Below, piece after piece: positions 45,671 through 54,208 of a stretch of 64,000 bases of DNA. Position 1 is the first letter of the stretch. Every line of letters begins with the position of its first letter. The position numbers and the translations under genes were made by a program. The notes below the pieces were generated by a model. The model was not told where the DNA came from. It worked only from the letters and a program-made list of their open reading frames with translations, and made no database searches. The stretch spans positions 102,778-166,777 of the forward strand of contig JAFEDS010000038.1 of NCBI GenBank assembly GCA_018241505.1, in the 5' to 3' direction. Source of the stretch: Pseudomonadota bacterium (GTDB taxonomy: Bacteria; Pseudomonadota; Gammaproteobacteria; Steroidobacterales; Steroidobacteraceae).

Positions 45671-45865
45671 TTGCCAGGTGTTCGTTACCAGCACAACGAC
45701 TACGTGAGAGTGATCGGTGGTCCGCATTTCGGTGACACTGGTTCACTGATCGGCATTGAGGAGCTAGATACCGACCCTCTGTTCCTGGTTGAACTCGAGT
45801 CGCAGCAGGACGCCGTAATCAGGCAGTCGTGTCTCGAGCTCATTGAGGCAAGCTCAGCACGTTAG
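45671..45865 (+). CDS. Small KOW-like protein, unknown
   Basis: The 64-residue product (TTG 45671; GAGGAA lies well upstream) contains NDYVRVIGGPHFGDTGSLIGIEEL, a KOW-like beta segment as found in small translation-related or immunity-type proteins, then LFLVELESQQDAVIRQS. The start is uncertain. Confidence 0.4.
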   Translation: MPGVRYQHNDYVRVIGGPHFGDTGSLIGIEELDTDPLFLVELESQQDAVIRQSCLELIEASSAR

Positions 45866-46010
45866 CGAGCAGAGCTTGCACGCTACGGCAATGCCGCGCA
45901 CACCGGAAACGCGGGCATTCGCGGACTTGCCTCGGTGGCGGAGGCCGGACGGGAGCGGCGTGTCGGCAGAAATCAACGCGCAACGAGACGCTGACACGGG
46001 CTCACCCCAC

Positions 46011-46328
46011 ATGACTATTTTCTTTACCAGTTACGAAGCCATTCCGTTGCCCGAGTCTGGAGACTTTGATGTGTGCGGTGGCGCGTACGTCAACTGTTGG
46101 GTAAAGGCGCAATCGGCAAAGGAAGCCCATCAATCGGCATCTGCAGTCATTCATCAGCGCGGTTGGAAGGTCGTATCGATTCAGGAAGAATGCCGAGAGG
46201 TGACTGCACCTTCCTACGCTGAGGACCGAGAAAGTAGGGTTTATTACGACCAAGCAGTCGTCGACGGGGAATGCTACGTGTTCCATCAGTGGCCCGTCGA
46301 AGCCCAGGATGGCCACGATGTGAACTGA
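46011..46328 (+). CDS. Unrecognised small protein
   Basis: ATG 46011 gives 105 residues with a mixed alpha/beta profile (YVNCWVKAQSAKEAHQSAS, WKVVSIQEECREV, YYDQAVVDGECYVFHQWP). The frame extends upstream to 45843 without a ribosome site. Lower GC than neighbours. I do not recognise it; it follows the KOW-like gene. Confidence 0.5.
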   Translation: MTIFFTSYEAIPLPESGDFDVCGGAYVNCWVKAQSAKEAHQSASAVIHQRGWKVVSIQEECREVTAPSYAEDRESRVYYDQAVVDGECYVFHQWPVEAQDGHDVN

Positions 46329-46502
46329 GGCCCGTCGCCATTCTCTGAGTGCGAGTGACTGGCTACCTAAGTGCGGCCCCGCAGCACTCTGAAGCGGTCA
46401 TCGAGCGAATCCGTTAGACTCGATAGCCGTGAAAAATAGAATCAAGAACAGCGGAAGGCTGCACGGCGCAGGTCTACTGAGCCGCGCCAATGGGGGCGGC
46501 GC

Positions 46503-47471
46503 TTGAGTCTGGCGCGCAGGCGGGCGATGTACGCGGTGTGGGCGGCCGGCGTTCTGGTTGTTCTGTTGGGTCTCGCCCTGGGAAGTGCCCCCTATCTTTT
46601 CGCCGAAATGTCGGCTTGGCTGGAGCCCCACGCGATCATCGATCCGGCGAAACCGGACCTCGGTGAGGGGCGCATGGTGGATGACTACTGGGCCGTGCAG
46701 AACATTGACGCGAATACCTTCGCGCTCGGCGAGCCGCGTTACTACCAAGCAAACTACGCGTACCTCATTGTCGGTGAGCGGCGGGCGCTGCTGTTCGATG
46801 CTGGCTCGGGCACGCGCGATATCACTGGCGTAGTGACGAGCCTGACGCACCTGCCTGTGACGGTGATGCCATCGCATCTGCATTACGATCATACCGGGGG
46901 GATTGCACCTTTCAGGTCGATCGCGATGATCGATCTCGCCGAAACTCGCGCCGACATCACGAATGGCAGGTTCACCCCGGGCCGCTACGAATACCTCGGG
47001 ATGATCGATGGCTTGGTGCCACCCACATTCAACGTGACCGAGTGGATTGAGCCCGGCACAACGGTTGACCTCGGCGGGCGGACGCTGCGGGTCTTACATG
47101 TAACAGGTCACACGCGCAGCTCAGTCGCTCTATACGATGGGGCAACGCATCAGCTATTTGCGGGAGATTTTATCTATCCCACGACGCTGTATGCGTTCCT
47201 GCCGGGAGCTAGTCTCTCGGAATATCTGGCGACAACGCGAGAACTACTCGCAACTCTGCCCGTCGATACAAAAATCTGGACCGCACACTGCTGTCGCTTA
47301 CACGAACGCACATCGGCTCCGTGGCTGACAATGACCGATCTGCGTGACCTGAATGCCGCGCTGACCGCGATCCAGTCAGGCGAGTCGCGTAGTACAGGGT
47401 TTTTTCCGCGGCGTTTCCCGGTCAATCAGCAAATGACGCTCGCTACCGGCTTTCCTTGGAGTAATCGCTGA
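46503..47471 (+). CDS. Membrane-anchored metallo-beta-lactamase-fold hydrolase
   Basis: The 322-residue product (TTG 46503, or ATG 46527) starts with an Arg-rich segment and one transmembrane helix (YAVWAAGVLVVLLGLALG). The MBL domain has LLFDAGSGTRDI, the metal motif SHLHYDHTGGI (HxHxDH) near residue 122, HVTGHTRSSVALYD near 202 and FAGDFIYP near 222, then TAHC near 262. All zinc ligands are present. Substrate unknown; an externally facing hydrolase is likely. Confidence 0.82.
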   Translation: MSLARRRAMYAVWAAGVLVVLLGLALGSAPYLFAEMSAWLEPHAIIDPAKPDLGEGRMVDDYWAVQNIDANTFALGEPRYYQANYAYLIVGERRALLFDAGSGTRDITGVVTSLTHLPVTVMPSHLHYDHTGGIAPFRSIAMIDLAETRADITNGRFTPGRYEYLGMIDGLVPPTFNVTEWIEPGTTVDLGGRTLRVLHVTGHTRSSVALYDGATHQLFAGDFIYPTTLYAFLPGASLSEYLATTRELLATLPVDTKIWTAHCCRLHERTSAPWLTMTDLRDLNAALTAIQSGESRSTGFFPRRFPVNQQMTLATGFPWSNR

Positions 47472-47654
47472 GTTAGAAAGTCTGTGGCAGCGAAATGCCT
47501 GATGGAAAGGATCCGTTTTGTTGGACGGAGATTCGACGGGTCAACGCCGGGCCAAGTCGGGGGTCGAACGGGAGGTTTCACAACAATCGCATGCGTTCAT
47601 TTCCTGTGGTGGGTCAAATCACGCTTGTTTCGCTCACAAGAAAATGGTGGCTGT

Positions 47655-48062
47655 ATGCATAAATCATTCTTCGTTGAGGCATCACTGACAGCTTTAATGT
47701 TGGCCTCAGGCGGCGCGTCAGTCGGGTTGGCTTCAGAGGCCTCCAAGCCATTGAATATCGGCTTTGTTCTGTATACCAAGGGCGATGCGCCCGGAACGCT
47801 GAACGCGAGATGGACATACCAGAACGTTTACAGCGGAAAAGGCTTGGCCACGGGAGGGCCCAAGGAAGGCTTTGCCGGCCACTATCACGTTCGCTACTAC
47901 GACGAGCATGGACAGTTTTCCGACGAATATGACCTGGTCATCGAAAGGGCTGGGGCCTTCTATAACGCGTCGTGGATCACGAATGGGAAGGTCAGTGCGG
48001 GTGGCGTTGGCATGGAGGTGGAAAAGGGCTTGGCTATCGGATGGCGCAGAGTGGCCGACTAG
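47655..48062 (+). CDS. Secreted protein, unknown
   Basis: ATG 47655 with GGTGG upstream gives 135 residues with a signal peptide (SLTALMLASGGASVGLASEA). The mature part has a beta-rich single domain (FVLYTKGDAPGTLNARWTY, AGHYHVRYYDEHGQFSDEYDL, AFYNASWITNGK). The longer upstream frame has no start signal. No family recognised. Confidence 0.6.
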   Translation: MHKSFFVEASLTALMLASGGASVGLASEASKPLNIGFVLYTKGDAPGTLNARWTYQNVYSGKGLATGGPKEGFAGHYHVRYYDEHGQFSDEYDLVIERAGAFYNASWITNGKVSAGGVGMEVEKGLAIGWRRVAD

Positions 48063-48268
48063 CTCAAATGTGAGAGTTGCTGCTGATGTGATCTACCCGA
48101 AAGCGGCCATTGGTACGGGTCGCTCAGCGTCGTCAGCGGTCGCCGCTGCAATCGACAGGATTTCGACCCGCGTCCCGGCGCCTGGAGACGATGGATTCCG
48201 TGTACCCAGGCGCGCGTGGCATTTCATCCGGCCGCTCAGAAGATAGTCGACGCCGTGCGCGTTTAGCG

Positions 48269-48318
48269 CATGATAGCGAAACGGGCACACAATCGTTACG
48301 TGAAGCGCGCCATAGCGG
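48269..48318. repeat. Dispersed intergenic repeat, copy B
   Basis: Matches 42502-42552: ATGATAGCGAAACGGG, ACACAATCGTTA, GAAGCG and AGCGG with a few substitutions and one indel. Confidence 0.6.
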
Positions 48319-48366
48319 TCTCATGGAGGCTCGTAAGCCGCATTGCTGACAGGTGTCCGTTCTGCA

Positions 48367-48393
48367 ATCAATGATTAATATGCAATCATTGAT
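48367..48393. promoter_or_regulatory. Perfect inverted repeat, likely autoregulatory operator of the FitA-like antitoxin
   Basis: ATCAATGATT and AATCATTGAT form a perfect 10-bp inverted repeat with a 7-bp centre, ending 14 bp before the GTG start. FitAB-type complexes bind inverted repeats in their own promoter, so this is the expected place and form. Confidence 0.65.
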
Positions 48394-48407
48394 AGATGGA
48401 GAAATCT

Positions 48408-48656
48408 GTGGCCAGCATGACCATTCGGAACATTGACGAGTCGCTGAAGGCTCGTTTGCGGATTCAGGCTGCCAAGAACGGTCGCTCGATGGAGGATGAA
48501 GCACGTGACATTCTGCGCACGGCGCTGGCCTCCGGGTCGTCACGTGGCTCGAGTTTGCTCAAAGCGATTCGCAGTCGTATCGAGCCTTTGGGCGGTGTAG
48601 ATCTGGAAATCGCACCACGTGAGCGCATACGAAATCCCCCGAAGTTCGAAGAATGA
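48408..48656 (+). CDS. FitA-like ribbon-helix-helix antitoxin
   Basis: I choose GTG 48408 because TGGAGA lies at the right spacing and the family usually starts MASMTIRN; an ATG at 48396 is possible. The 82-residue protein has the Arc/FitA RHH motif (SMTIRNIDESLKARLRIQAA, GRSMEDEARDIL), and a C-terminal toxin-binding tail (ERIRNPPKFEE). It overlaps the PIN gene by ATGA. The toxin is truncated, so this is an orphan antitoxin. Confidence 0.8.
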   Translation: MASMTIRNIDESLKARLRIQAAKNGRSMEDEARDILRTALASGSSRGSSLLKAIRSRIEPLGGVDLEIAPRERIRNPPKFEE

Positions 48657-48805
48657 TAGTGCTCGACACCAACGTGCTCTCCGAGGTTCTACGCCCTGCG
48701 CCAGAACGGCGGGTGATGGCGTGGCTGGACCGTAAGCGGGTGATCAGTACCGCATTGACCGTTATGGCTTTGCGCGATTGCGGAGCCGTGTTCGAACGGA
48801 GGTAA
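48653..48805 (+). pseudogene. Truncated FitB/VapC PIN-domain toxin
   Basis: The frame overlaps the antitoxin stop and starts as a normal PIN toxin: IVLDTNVLSEVLRPAPE with the first acidic residue (Asp5), then VMAWLDRKRVISTAL. It stops after 50 codons at 48803-48805, against about 140 in FitB. The other acidic residues of the active site are missing, so no nuclease is made. A minus-strand small gene now occupies the following DNA. Confidence 0.75.
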
Positions 48806-49007
48806 CGATGGCATCGACGAGCCATGCGAAGAACGTCACGGTGAAGATCATCGCGCCAACCACCAGGTGATACTCGGGATACAGCTTCGGGCCAACGATC
48901 GAGTTGGCGGTATAGGCAACCACAGCAATGACCAGAATAAGCAGGCGTGGACGATCTTTCCGGGAGAACGATCTCAACCAGCGTGTTTTTCGTGAGTACC
49001 GTGCCAT
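48762..49007 (-). CDS. Small two-helix membrane protein
   Basis: The 81-residue product has a basic N-terminus, two helices (LLILVIAVVAYTANSIV and VVGAMIFTVTFFAWLVDAIV) and a basic tail. No clear ribosome site. It overlaps the truncated toxin frame by 44 bp. No family recognised. Confidence 0.5.
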   Translation of the reverse strand: MARYSRKTRWLRSFSRKDRPRLLILVIAVVAYTANSIVGPKLYPEYHLVVGAMIFTVTFFAWLVDAIVTSVRTRLRNRAKP

Positions 49008-49048
49008 AGAGGGTTCTTGATCGAGGGTGGTGAGCCTCTTTTCAAAGG

Positions 49049-49333
49049 CTATCGCCTCTTGCGAGTGCTCGGGGCCTTGAGAACATACCGGCCGTTGTTG
49101 ATCTCGTTGATGTGAGTGCCGCTGCGTTGAGCCACGTCGATAGCCTGGTCGAGTCTTTGCAAGAGTGCCTCAATGCTTTCATCAGGACGGCGACGCAGGG
49201 CCGCGTAGAGATCTTTCCCATTACCGGCGAGGGCAACGCCATCCAGCGGAGCAACACGGCCCAAGGTGATCTGGCCACCCGCCTTCATCAGTGTATCTAT
49301 ATGCATCCATTTTCGTTCTGTTTCATCACTCAT
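49049..49333 (-). CDS. Unrecognised small soluble protein
   Basis: ATG 49333 gives 94 residues (SDETERKWMHIDTLMKAGG, SIEALLQRLDQAIDVAQ, THINEINNGRYVL), mixed helical with no cysteine. It lies directly next to the 3' end of the IS66 transposase gene, so its native promoter may have been displaced by the insertion. Confidence 0.5.
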   Translation of the reverse strand: MSDETERKWMHIDTLMKAGGQITLGRVAPLDGVALAGNGKDLYAALRRRPDESIEALLQRLDQAIDVAQRSGTHINEINNGRYVLKAPSTRKRR

Positions 49334-49341
49334 GCGGCCAC

Positions 49342-50916
49342 TCACTTAGAGTGTGAGCTGTGACGAGGGAGATGCACGTTCCAAGGCAACAGTTGCTGGA
49401 TCCGGTTTATGGGATGCTCAGCAATGTGCTCCAACACGTAGCGAAGGTAGTGTTCTGGATCCAGGCCGTTCGAGCGTGCAGAGCCGATGAGACTGTACGC
49501 CATGGCCGCTCGCTCACCACCCGCATCGGAGCCGGCGAAGAGATAGCTCTTGCGCCCCTGAGCCACCGGCCTTATTTGCCGCTCAACTGCCAGGTTATCG
49601 ATTTCTGCACGACCATCTTCACAGTAGTATGTGAGTGCGGGCCAGTGATCACTCTTGATGGTGTATCGGATGGCTTGGGCCAACTCCGAGCTGTTGGGTA
49701 CCTGAGTCAGTGTATGAGATAGCCAGATATAGAGTGACTGCAGGAGCGGCACTGCGTGTGCCTGACGCGCAGCGAAGCGCTCCTGGGGTGAGCAGCCCCG
49801 GATGTTCCGCTCGATCCGGTAGAGCTCGCCGATGCGCCGCAGTGCTTCGGCGGCAATCGGTGAACCGACTGCGACGTGCAAGTCGTGGAAGTGACGCCGC
49901 GCATGGCCGAGACACAAGACGCGCCGTGCTACCGAGCGCACTTCGCGAGGTGCACGGCCCGCGATCAAGTCGAAGCCCGAGTAGGCATCGGTCTGCAGTA
50001 AGCCAGTAAAGCCTTGCAGGTGCCGCTGCGGATGCTCACCTTTGCGGTTGGACGAGTAGGCGAACCAGACCGCCGGTGGATCGTGTCCGCCGGATCCGCG
50101 GTCATCCCGCACATACGACCACAAAAATCCGCGTTTGGTCCGTCCTCGCCCCGGGTCCAACACCGGCATCGGAGTATCGTCGGCATGCAACTTCTGTGCA
50201 CTGAGCACATAGTGCTGCAGAGTCGAAACCAGCGGCTCCCACAGCCGACAGCAGCGGGCTACCCATTGGGCCAGTGTCGAGCGATCCAGCGACATCCCCG
50301 CTCGTGCGTAAATCTCACTTTGTCGGTACAGCGGCAGATGGTGACCGTATTTGCTGTTGATCACATGAGCCAACAGCGCCGGCCCCGCCAAACCGCGCTC
50401 GATCGGACGTGAAGGCGCGGCGGGCTGCACGATCCGTGAGCAACCGCGGCAGGCGTGCTTCTCACGAACGTGGCGGATTACTTTGAAGGAGGCGGGCACG
50501 AGTTCCAAAACTTCAGCCACATCCTCACCGAGCTTGCGCAAGGTGCCACCACAGGCCGCGCACTGACAGCCTCGTGTCACCTCGTCGGCCTGGTGTATCA
50601 ACGTCTCGCGCGGCAAATGAGCGGGCAATGCGCGCCTGGACGGGCGATGTCGAGTCGGGGGCTTTGCAGGCACGGCATCGACGGGCGGCTGCGTCGGTTG
50701 CGGCGTAACGGCCGTCAGAACCTCCAGTGTCATCTCGAGCTGTGCGATGGCCAGTTCCAGCTGTTCGCTCGATCGGCCAAACTTCCAACGCCGCAGTCGC
50801 GCTAGCTGGATCTTCAAACGCTCGATCTCCAGCCGTTGTGTCTCGACCGTGCGGTCGCGCTCCGCGAGGAGCTCCCTCAGGCGTTTGACTTCCGCAGTGG
50901 TGCGAGCGTTGGCCAC
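49342..50916 (-). CDS. tnpC: IS66 transposase TnpC
   Basis: The 524-residue protein is a full-length IS66 DDE transposase: an N-terminal leucine-rich coiled coil ([20 protein letters not shown]), the HTH region, a zinc-finger-like segment ([20 protein letters not shown]), catalytic region [14 protein letters not shown] (first Asp pair), TDAYSGFD, and [20 protein letters not shown] with the final Glu. It starts at GTG 50916, 71 bp after tnpB. It appears intact. Confidence 0.88.
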   Translation of the reverse strand: MANARTTAEVKRLRELLAERDRTVETQRLEIERLKIQLARLRRWKFGRSSEQLELAIAQLEMTLEVLTAVTPQPTQPPVDAVPAKPPTRHRPSRRALPAHLPRETLIHQADEVTRGCQCAACGGTLRKLGEDVAEVLELVPASFKVIRHVREKHACRGCSRIVQPAAPSRPIERGLAGPALLAHVINSKYGHHLPLYRQSEIYARAGMSLDRSTLAQWVARCCRLWEPLVSTLQHYVLSAQKLHADDTPMPVLDPGRGRTKRGFLWSYVRDDRGSGGHDPPAVWFAYSSNRKGEHPQRHLQGFTGLLQTDAYSGFDLIAGRAPREVRSVARRVLCLGHARRHFHDLHVAVGSPIAAEALRRIGELYRIERNIRGCSPQERFAARQAHAVPLLQSLYIWLSHTLTQVPNSSELAQAIRYTIKSDHWPALTYYCEDGRAEIDNLAVERQIRPVAQGRKSYLFAGSDAGGERAAMAYSLIGSARSNGLDPEHYLRYVLEHIAEHPINRIQQLLPWNVHLPRHSSHSK

Positions 50917-50987
50917 GCACTGATTATACGCGTCACGTTATACCGTGCACGTATTGTTGGAGATCTGATCTCCGGCGCCAATTGCGA

Positions 50988-51356
50988 TCAGGCTGCTACA
51001 GTCGGCGGTGCCGGATCGGCTTCCGCCGAACCACTGCGGTGAGCTCGACGCCAATCGATCCCTTCGAGCAACAGCGACAACTGAGCTGCACTCAGCAGTA
51101 CCGTCCCACTGCTGATCTGTGGCCACACGAAGTGACCCTGGTCGAGTCTGCGATAGTACAAACACAAACCCTGTGCCTGATGCCACAGGACCTTTAGACG
51201 ATCGGCACGGCGACCTCGGAAGATGAACAACTGCCCACTGAAGGGATCATCCGCCAACGCCGTCTGCACGTGAGCACTCAGGGAGTCCATCCCTTTGCGC
51301 ATATCTGTGATGCCCGACACCAGCCAGATCCGCGTTCCGGGCGGAAGCCCGATCAT
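50988..51356 (-). CDS. tnpB: IS66 accessory protein TnpB
   Basis: ATG 51356 overlaps the tnpA stop by ATGA, the usual IS66 coupling, so the longer frame is rejected. The 122-residue product has the TnpB signature: RIWLVSGITDMRKGMDSLS, PFSGQLFIFRGRRADRLKVLWHQ, GLCLYYRRLDQGHFVWP. It is required with TnpA for transposition in IS66 relatives. Confidence 0.88.
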   Translation of the reverse strand: MIGLPPGTRIWLVSGITDMRKGMDSLSAHVQTALADDPFSGQLFIFRGRRADRLKVLWHQAQGLCLYYRRLDQGHFVWPQISSGTVLLSAAQLSLLLEGIDWRRAHRSGSAEADPAPPTVAA

Positions 51357-51769
51357 GTGCGACAGAACTCCTGGAGGATCGCGCACAGTGTGGGCAGATC
51401 CGCCCGTCCCCATACGCTCACACGTCGGCCACCCGCGAACTCGATGTCGATGTGGGCATCGGCCGAGTTCGTGCCCGTCTTGCCAGGGGGAGTGTCCGTT
51501 GACTCAGACTGCGTGAGTGTGATCGGCACCAGAGCGCTTTGCGGGATGGTCTCGGCAGACACTTCGAGCACACCCTTGTAGTACTGTCGTCGCCAGGAAA
51601 ACAGCTGGTTTGCATTGACTCCGTGGCGACGAGCCACGACAGCCACGGACGCTCCCGGCTTCAGGGTCTCCTGCACAATCTCGCGCTTTTGCTCGGCTGA
51701 GCGATATTGGCGCTGGCGGGTGCCACGTTCACCTGCTCTCGCATCCGACACATCGCTAGCTGCGTCCAC
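51353..51769 (-). CDS. tnpA: IS66 accessory protein TnpA
   Basis: The 138-residue protein has a helix-turn-helix of the IS3/IS66 TnpA type (YRSAEQKREIVQETL, VAVVARRHGVNANQLFSWRR) and a C-terminal beta segment (DIEFAGGRRVSVWGRADL). It is the first gene of the element and overlaps tnpB. Confidence 0.86.
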   Translation of the reverse strand: MDAASDVSDARAGERGTRQRQYRSAEQKREIVQETLKPGASVAVVARRHGVNANQLFSWRRQYYKGVLEVSAETIPQSALVPITLTQSESTDTPPGKTGTNSADAHIDIEFAGGRRVSVWGRADLPTLCAILQEFCRT

Positions 51770-52224
51770 TCACACCCCTTGTGGACACATCACGTGCCCA
51801 CTTCCGTCGTGGGCACATCATGTGTCAGCTCGATGTGTGCCGGAAGGCGGTAGTCACCACGCGCTTACGCTGGACCGGCAGCCGCGGCCTTCCATTTTCA
51901 CAGCGCTGTAACACAAGGCGAAATTCTTTGTGGCATTCGGTTGATGCCAGACGGTCAGCGCCGGAAGAATCTCTCGCACCTCATGGACACATATGATCTG
52001 CCCACTTACGTCATGGGCACATCATGTGTCAGTCTGGTGCTCTGGGGGAGGCGGTACTCACAACACGCTTACGATAGATCGCGAGATCGAGACAGTGGAC
52101 GGGCGGCGATTGCGGTGCGGCAATCCCGGCTTCCGGGGTGCCTCGACTCGGGTTCCCTCGTCCAGCGGAGATCGGCGCGAGCTGCCATTCACTCTCGTGA
52201 AGGGCGTCCATGACGTGTGCCTGG
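51770..52224. other. Gap between IS66 tnpA and the RHS toxin cassette
   Basis: 455 bp with no gene beyond the two hairpin modules. The DNA after 52075 shows no recognisable coding or repeat content. Confidence 0.45.
51784..52073. repeat. Duplicated ~90-bp module with long hairpin, beside IS66
   Basis: Two related modules run from about 51782-51869 and 51984-52073. Each starts GGACACAT, contains a hairpin (GTGCCCAC/GTGGGCAC within 51784-51826; TGCCCA/TGGGCA within 51986-52030), shares GGGCACATCATGTGTCAG, and ends GGCGGTA...CGCTTACG. The second may be the end of an older related element. Confidence 0.6.
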
Positions 52225-52536
52225 CTACTTCGACCGGTTGGAAAGACGACGGCTTCGGGCTGCGCTCAACTCCTTCAGAAGTCCCTCGTCATCCAGCATG
52301 TCGTCGAGGTCGCTTAGGTTCACACAGGAGACACGGCGATCTCCTCTCGGGCCCTCCAGAATGGATCCGTATTGGGCGAACGAGTCGACAAATTGGAAGT
52401 ACCAAGTTTCTTCGGTGTCTTCATCGGACAGACTTTTGCCGACAAACACGAAGGATTCGATCCGCGGATAATGCATGTTCGAGTCGGGATAGGTCACGCG
52501 GAAATATACCTCTCCCTCCCTGAATCGGTCGATCAT
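52225..52536 (-). CDS. Candidate immunity protein of the distal RHS tip
   Basis: ATG 52536 has CAGGAG six bases upstream. The 103-residue acidic protein (YFRVTYPDSNMHYPRIESFVFVGKSL, DTEETWYFQFVDSFAQYGS, LDDMLDDEGLLKEL) lies 40 bp after the last RHS tip on the same strand, the standard place of an immunity gene. Acidic composition is common in immunity proteins. Family not recognised; the role is inferred from position. Confidence 0.6.
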   Translation of the reverse strand: MIDRFREGEVYFRVTYPDSNMHYPRIESFVFVGKSLSDEDTEETWYFQFVDSFAQYGSILEGPRGDRRVSCVNLSDLDDMLDDEGLLKELSAARSRRLSNRSK

Positions 52537-52576
52537 GCGTAACTCCTGTGTCAAATATGCTTTGGAACGGTGATCG

Positions 52577-53407
52577 TCACGGGATCACCGCGTCTAAGGC
52601 CCACCACCACCAGGGCGGAATCACTGGCGAAGCTGTGGGTGAACTCCGAACGTTCCTGCGCGCATAGATGCAACCCTCGAGTTCCTCGCAGTTGCAGTTA
52701 ACGGTCCTCTGCTCGGATCGAATGGGTTCGCCGCCTCGAATCCCTTTAAGCTTCCAACTTACCGAGACGTAGCAGCCGAGCGCACGCGCTGGAGCGCACT
52801 TGGCTCTGCAGAAGTTCCACTCCGACGCTTTGCAATCGTCTGTCTTCGGAAGAATCATCGACAGCGGCCAACCGAATGGAGTGAGTCCAAACGGGTCCGC
52901 GTATTGCGCAGGTGCGTCCATCGAATACATGTATGGGTTCGCACCGCCCTTCATTCCGATCGGATCGGATTCGATGTACCTGCCTATGGCCGGGTCATAC
53001 TCTCGGAAGTAGTTGTAGTGCAAGCCAGTTTGTCCGTCAAATACTTGGCCGGCGAAGCGGAGGCTGTTGGCGAAGGTGCCGGCTCCGGCCGGGTTGGGGT
53101 TTGCGGCATCCGTGCCGAAGGGATCGGAGTTCCAGGTCCACATCGCCGTATTGTCGCTCGGGCGGGTGACCTGGCGGGGGGTATTTAACTGATCACTGTG
53201 CACATCGTAGATCGCGACCGTGGCGCCGCTCGGGCGGAGGGTGGCGACGGAGGTGTCGCTTAGCCAGACGGTTTCTTCGATCAGCGCGCCGGTGCCGTCG
53301 TATTCGCCGATGAGGTGGCCGGCTTCGTCGTAGGCGTAGAGGACGGTGCCGTTCACGCCGCCGCTGACCTCGATCCGTTGGCCGAGGGCGTTGTCACGAA
53401 TCGGCAC
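52577..53407 (-). CDS. Displaced RHS tip with variable C-terminal domain (orphan cassette 3)
   Basis: From about 53390 the protein is nearly identical to the end of the full-length RHS core (LGQRIEV, LYAYDEAGHLIGEYDGTGAL, WNSDPFGTDAANPNP, HYNYFREYDPAIGRYIESDPIG), and lacks everything N-terminal. After the DPFGLTP junction comes a different tail of about 100 residues (CKASEWNFCRAKCAPARALGC, SWKLKGIRGG, NCNCEELEGC). The tail has eight Cys and no HExxH, so it is unrelated to the other two tips. Such orphan tips are stored toxins that can recombine onto the main RHS gene. No proper start or signal. Confidence 0.75.
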   Translation of the reverse strand: MPIRDNALGQRIEVSGGVNGTVLYAYDEAGHLIGEYDGTGALIEETVWLSDTSVATLRPSGATVAIYDVHSDQLNTPRQVTRPSDNTAMWTWNSDPFGTDAANPNPAGAGTFANSLRFAGQVFDGQTGLHYNYFREYDPAIGRYIESDPIGMKGGANPYMYSMDAPAQYADPFGLTPFGWPLSMILPKTDDCKASEWNFCRAKCAPARALGCYVSVSWKLKGIRGGEPIRSEQRTVNCNCEELEGCIYARRNVRSSPTASPVIPPWWWWALDAVIP

Positions 53408-53416
53408 GATACCCGC

Positions 53417-53794
53417 TTAGGGGTGGGTCAAAACAACCCGAGGTAAGTTTTCATAGGGACCATAGCGCTTCTTGATTGCAGATTCCGGTGCCGGAATGTG
53501 AAGCTCGGGCCCGTCAGCCCATTGATATTGTACCTCACCGACGTGTGGACCCAGATCGAGTAACACACTTTTCTCGGTCGTCCCCGCAGTACCCATGATG
53601 AGTTGAACATGCGACTTGGAGTGGTCCTTGCACTCGGTAAATTGTAGCTGGGTGTAGAACTTGTGATTGCCAGAGTAGCTCGGAGCGCTCTCACTGTATT
53701 GACATTGCAAGAGGTCGGGCACAACCCAAACAGCGATACTCGAGGCCGCAACAACGCAGATTGAGAATGCCATCCATTTCGAGGAGCGCGCCAT
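53417..53794 (-). CDS. Membrane-anchored small protein in the RHS array, unknown
   Basis: The ATG at 53794 gives 125 residues with an N-terminal transmembrane or signal segment (WMAFSICVVAASSIAVWVV) and a soluble part (FYTQLQFTECKDHSKSHVQLIMG, LDLGPHVGEVQYQWADGPELHIP). It sits between an orphan tip and an immunity gene and could be another immunity protein. No family recognised; the ribosome site is weak. Confidence 0.5.
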   Translation of the reverse strand: MARSSKWMAFSICVVAASSIAVWVVPDLLQCQYSESAPSYSGNHKFYTQLQFTECKDHSKSHVQLIMGTAGTTEKSVLLDLGPHVGEVQYQWADGPELHIPAPESAIKKRYGPYENLPRVVLTHP

Positions 53795-53834
53795 TTCTGA
53801 TCTTGCACATTGCGCGGCGGGAGTCGATGGCTGG

Positions 53835-54200
53835 CTAGCGGCCGGGCACAATTTCGATTTTGCCCGAGGATCGCTCAACGTATACCTGCCAAAACGCGCC
53901 GTCCGCTCCTGGATGGGCTCTATCGCCTTCAATGATCCAAATCTTCCAGCGGTCGGTGACTGGGCGCAATGACGAAATGAGATAGCGGCTCAAGGTGTGT
54001 TGCGTCTCCTGCAAGAACGCAGCTTCTGCTATCGCGGCGGCGACACATTCGCGCTCAATGGGCGGGGTGCGCGAAGCGTCGCGGCACGGCCTGACCGTGA
54101 TGCTATGAGCCTTAGTGTGGTCCGCGGATTCGGCGGGCTGGCTCAAGAGCACGCCGACTTGCCACGTGATGAAAAGACATATTGAAGCCAGACGTTTCAT
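53835..54200 (-). CDS. NTF2-fold-like immunity protein for the second HExxH tip
   Basis: ATG 54200 gives 121 residues with a signal peptide (LASICLFITWQVGVLLS). The mature part VRPCRDASRTPPIERECVAAAIAEAAFL, then WKIWIIEGDRAHPGADGAFWQVYVERSSGKIEI matches the NTF2-like immunity shape (helices, then strands ending in a GK-x-E turn). It is a clear paralogue of 54724-55080 and lies just after its toxin tip. A periplasmic immunity protein implies a toxin that acts in the periplasm or enters through it. Confidence 0.7.
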   Translation of the reverse strand: MKRLASICLFITWQVGVLLSQPAESADHTKAHSITVRPCRDASRTPPIERECVAAAIAEAAFLQETQHTLSRYLISSLRPVTDRWKIWIIEGDRAHPGADGAFWQVYVERSSGKIEIVPGR

Positions 54201-54208
54201 CGTACTTG

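Larger units (their letters stand above)
48063..48407. other. Gap before the FitA-like gene
   Basis: 345 bp without a supported gene. It holds copy B of the dispersed repeat (48269-48318) and the inverted repeat at 48367-48393. Confidence 0.5.
49342..51872 (-). mobile_element. IS66-family insertion sequence (tnpA-tnpB-tnpC)
   Basis: Three genes in the IS66 order tnpA, tnpB, tnpC are read on the minus strand. At the right side, GTAAGCG (minus) at 51862-51868 matches the usual IS66 terminal start, so the right end is probably there. I find no matching GTAAGCG at the left, so the left end and target duplication are not defined; the left part may be truncated. Confidence 0.75.
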
